From an uncultured Paludibacter sp. (GTDB lineage: Bacteria; Bacteroidota; Bacteroidia; Bacteroidales; Paludibacteraceae), in NCBI GenBank assembly GCA_937927845.1, contig CALFXE010000259.1:1-27237 (forward strand): a stretch of DNA of 27,237 nt. The letters are read 5' to 3'. The stretch's first letter is position 1. Every line of letters starts with the position of its first letter. A program made the translations under genes and the position numbers. Shown piece after piece: positions 24,753 to 27,237 of this stretch. The notes beneath the pieces are model-generated. The model saw only the letters and a program-made list of their open reading frames with translations. It searched no databases and was not told the DNA's origin.

Positions 24753-26789
24753 TTGAAAAAGAAGATTTTCATATCTACAATATTGTTGTTGTTATACACC
24801 AATTCTTTTGCACAATGGAATACAGACCGTATTTTAACCATTGGGCGAAACGCATTGTATTTTGAAGATTACGTACTTTCAATTCAATACTTCAATCAGG
24901 TCATCAAAATCAAACCTTTTTTAGCCGAACCGTATATGTATAGGGCAATAGCAAAAATTCAGCTTGGAGATTATGAAGGTGCTGAAATAGATGCAACAGA
25001 ATCGATACAACGAAATCCATTTGTCCCACAGGCTTATTATGCAAGAGGTTTTACCAAGATGAAATTAGAAAAATACGAAGATGCTATTGAAGATTTCACT
25101 AAAGCCTTAGAATTCAGTCCGAACAGTCAGCATTTGTTAATAAGTCGCATGGACGCATACGATAGAGCCGGCAAATACGAACTTGCAATTGAAGATATAG
25201 ATACATATTCAAAATTATATCAAAAAAACACCGGAATTTTATATGAGAAGGGACGTATATATCTATCCAATAAAGATACAATCGCAGCCGAACAAGCATT
25301 TAATCAGTTAATTAGCAATGACAGTACATCTTTTATCGGATGGAGTGCACGTGGTTTATTAAAGCTGCAAAAAAAGGATTTAGATGGTGCTTATAATGAT
25401 TATTCAATGGCGATTAAAAATAAATCTAATTATTTTGGTGACTTTATCAACAGAGGAATAATCAATGTAGAGCAAAAAAGGTATATGGAAGCCCTATCCG
25501 ACTACGATCAGGCAATTAAGTTAGAATCGAATAGTGTGATGGCATATTACAACAGAGGCGTTTTACGATCGAACTTAGGAGATAATAACAATGCATTATC
25601 AGATTTCGTAAAAGTATTGAAGTTAGATTCAACGATAATGGAAGCAAGATATAGTAAGGCTTTGATGGAAATGAAACTTAGAAACTACAGAGAAGCTATT
25701 ACAGATTATAAGATAATACTCGAAAAGCATCCTTATTTTCTTCCTGTATACTGGGGAATTGCAGAGGCTTACGATGCTATGAATAATGTAAAAGAAGCTT
25801 TCACATACAGACAAAAAGCACAGGATTTAGAAAAAAACAAAGATAATATACGAGACAAGGTAAAAGAAAACTTAGATGCGAAAAATATGATTGCAGAAGA
25901 TATTCCAAGCAATACATCTAAACGCAAAACTGATGTTTTTAATAGATATGCAGCTCAAAACACAAATGAAAATGAGTATGAATCAAAATACAGTAGCGAC
26001 AAGCGTGGAGCTATACAGAAAAAATTCGTAGACGTAGTTAATGAAAAGAATTTTGTGCTAACATATTACTCTAAAACAGATGCTTTACGGCAGACAAATT
26101 TATACCATCCTGAAGTTGATTCATATAACAAAAGAAAAAAGCTAAGTACAGATATAAAAATAACATGTGATGAAATTGCACTTACTAATGAATTGATTGA
26201 TAAGCATTTTAAAACTATTAATGAAATCAGTTCGCGAATTGACAAGAACACAAAAGATGCTGATTTATTTTTCTATAGAGGATTAGAATTTGCATTGGTA
26301 CAGGACTTCGAGAGTGCAATCGACGATTTAAACAAAGCTATATCATTAAGAAGTGATTTTATGTTAGCCTACTTTACCAGAGCTAATATAAGAAACAAGT
26401 ATATCGAATACATGAAAAACTCATTACGCGAATCGAGTTCGGAAACTGCTGAAGCCAAAGATAAATTTGCTTTATTTGAAAAAGAAAAGAAATTTGATGT
26501 TGAATTAGTTATGCGAGATTTAGATAAAGTAAATAGTTTGCAACCGGACTTTCCTTTTGCCTATTATAATAAAGCGAATATTCTAGCTTCCCAGCAAGAC
26601 TTCAAATCTGCAATAAATAATTACTCAAAAGCTATTGAAATCGATAAAGATTTTGCAGAAGCATATCTCAATAGAGGCTTAACATATCTCTATACAGGAG
26701 AAGATTCCAAAGGATTATCTGATTTAAGTAAAGCAGGCGAACTCGGTATATATCAGGCATATAACCTTATTCAGAGATTTAAGAATTAG
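24753..26789 (+). CDS. Secreted TPR-repeat protein
   Basis: A predicted periplasmic or surface protein made largely of tetratricopeptide repeats, which bind protein partners; the specific role is unknown. I place the start at a TTG at 24753, ten bases past the PBP stop codon. From there the 678-residue product opens with KKKIFISTILLLLYTNSFA and then QWNT, a good type I signal peptide with an AxA-like cleavage site. The longest open frame begins with ATG at 24684, but that would overlap the PBP gene by 59 bases and bury the signal peptide. TPR units are recognisable from about residue 40 to 370 and again at the C-terminus (from about 520), separated by a charged, lysine-rich region. No lipobox is seen. 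Proximity to PBP1A may mean a cell-envelope role, by inference only. Confidence 0.8.
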   Translation: MKKKIFISTILLLLYTNSFAQWNTDRILTIGRNALYFEDYVLSIQYFNQVIKIKPFLAEPYMYRAIAKIQLGDYEGAEIDATESIQRNPFVPQAYYARGFTKMKLEKYEDAIEDFTKALEFSPNSQHLLISRMDAYDRAGKYELAIEDIDTYSKLYQKNTGILYEKGRIYLSNKDTIAAEQAFNQLISNDSTSFIGWSARGLLKLQKKDLDGAYNDYSMAIKNKSNYFGDFINRGIINVEQKRYMEALSDYDQAIKLESNSVMAYYNRGVLRSNLGDNNNALSDFVKVLKLDSTIMEARYSKALMEMKLRNYREAITDYKIILEKHPYFLPVYWGIAEAYDAMNNVKEAFTYRQKAQDLEKNKDNIRDKVKENLDAKNMIAEDIPSNTSKRKTDVFNRYAAQNTNENEYESKYSSDKRGAIQKKFVDVVNEKNFVLTYYSKTDALRQTNLYHPEVDSYNKRKKLSTDIKITCDEIALTNELIDKHFKTINEISSRIDKNTKDADLFFYRGLEFALVQDFESAIDDLNKAISLRSDFMLAYFTRANIRNKYIEYMKNSLRESSSETAEAKDKFALFEKEKKFDVELVMRDLDKVNSLQPDFPFAYYNKANILASQQDFKSAINNYSKAIEIDKDFAEAYLNRGLTYLYTGEDSKGLSDLSKAGELGIYQAYNLIQRFKN

Positions 26790-26814
26790 CCCATCGACTT
26801 GCTTCATATTCTTC

Positions 26815-26936
26815 TGTCTAAACGTTGATTTATATGATTCATTTGATTAAAATGATTTATAAGAGATTTGTTATAATGTGAATATTCAGTATTTATCATA
26901 GAAATCATACTAATCACACAAATCAAGGTTTAGACA
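26815..26936. repeat. 42-bp TGATT-periodic inverted repeat beside an Rpn gene
   Basis: Two 42-bp arms (26815-26856 and, inverted, 26895-26936) agree at 33 of 42 positions around a 38-nt loop. Both arms begin TGTCTAAAC and carry TGATT every 9 nt, including the last. The element starts 25 bp after the TPR stop and ends directly at the stop codon of the Rpn-family gene, so it fills the whole convergent gap. A third copy lies at 20121-20162. Confidence 0.85.
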
Positions 26937-27237
26937 TTATAATTGCTCCACTTCCTTTGCCGAAAGACCTGTAACCTCCACAATAAAATCTGTTGGAGAT
27001 CCTTTAGCTTTCATATTGCGGGCAATTTCTATTTTCTCTTCTTTTCGACCTTTGCTTAATCCCTTTTGTTCGGCAAATGACAATGTAGCCAGGGTGTCAC
27101 GATAGTTTCTGATGCTTCTGTCGTAACGCATACGGTCTTCTTTGCTCAATGCAGAGATGTCGACTATTTTTTCCAATTTTTTGAAAATAGGTTTGTAAGC
27201 CTTGAATGGCATTCTGTCTAATGCTTCCATATTCTCC
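26937..27237 (-). CDS. Rpn-family recombination-promoting nuclease (C-terminal part)
   Basis: This frame is cut by the right edge; about 100 C-terminal residues are visible and the frame remains open beyond 27237 (the visible part starts inside ...ENMEALDRMPF). The MEALDRMPFKAYKPIFKKL stretch, the FAEQKGLSKGRKEEKIEIARNMKAKG region and the final DFIVEVTGLSAKEVEQL tail are typical of the C-terminus of the Rpn/YhgA-like and PD-(D/E)XK transposase-associated nucleases (DUF4351/PDDEXK families) that are frequent in Bacteroidota. The catalytic N-terminal nuclease core lies outside the window. An ATG within the window (27228-27230) is internal to the protein, not the start. Its stop abuts the 42-bp inverted-repeat element. 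Confidence 0.75.
   Translation of the reverse strand, partial: ENMEALDRMPFKAYKPIFKKLEKIVDISALSKEDRMRYDRSIRNYRDTLATLSFAEQKGLSKGRKEEKIEIARNMKAKGSPTDFIVEVTGLSAKEVEQL

Noticed and set aside
26937..27237. Complete short gene starting at 27230
   Set aside because: The frame stays open past the window edge and the residues match only the C-terminal part of Rpn-family proteins, so it is a partial gene.
1..27237. A new multi-gene system (defence, secretion or biosynthetic cluster)
   Set aside because: Every substantial gene belongs to a well-known housekeeping or common family, and operon partners are consistent with known pathways. Only the intergenic repeats lack an explanation.

Overview
The window is an AT-rich chromosomal segment of an anaerobic member of the Bacteroidota, most likely order Bacteroidales. 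Four things point there: promoter-like TAnnTTTG boxes without Shine-Dalgarno sequences before most genes, a ~1100-residue SecA, a ferredoxin-linked 2-oxoacid oxidoreductase of the VorB/Kor type, and an Rpn-family nuclease gene next to a 9-nt-periodic inverted repeat. The genes are almost entirely housekeeping. I see no rRNA, tRNA, CRISPR array, complete insertion sequence, phage gene or recognisable defence island.

Layout: prmA (+, 312-1154) converges on, and overlaps, the last gene of a minus-strand operon korD-korA-korB-korC (3977 to 1141). A hairpin of heptamer repeats separates korB from korC. Next is a large AddB-like helicase/nuclease gene (-, 4163-7042), then a 666-bp gene-free stretch holding a GC-rich nested inverted repeat. 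The plus strand then carries a DUF554 membrane protein and a three-gene biotin-dependent acyl-CoA carboxylase operon (carboxyltransferase, biotin carboxylase, biotin carrier; 8450-12089).

From 12091 to 19973 everything is on the minus strand. secA-lgt-ubiE reads as one transcription unit covering protein export, lipoprotein maturation and menaquinone synthesis. aspS and rsmG follow, each with its own promoter-like box. A 561-bp gap between aspS and secA is full of repeats and hairpins. A divergent 350-bp region then leads to the plus-strand genes fabD-hemW, a class A penicillin-binding protein and a lipobox-less secreted TPR protein. The right edge cuts an Rpn-family (PD-(D/E)XK) nuclease gene on the minus strand.

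The unusual content is intergenic. There are tandem heptamers and octamers arranged as inverted arrays, a 42-bp element with TGATT every 9 nt (three copies, two forming a hairpin beside the Rpn gene), a GC-rich nested palindrome, and a serial set of T/A-rich hairpins. A 13-bp perfect palindrome lies inside the last codons of ubiE and probably ends transcription from both sides. I do not see a convincing new multi-gene system; these repeat families are the best leads.
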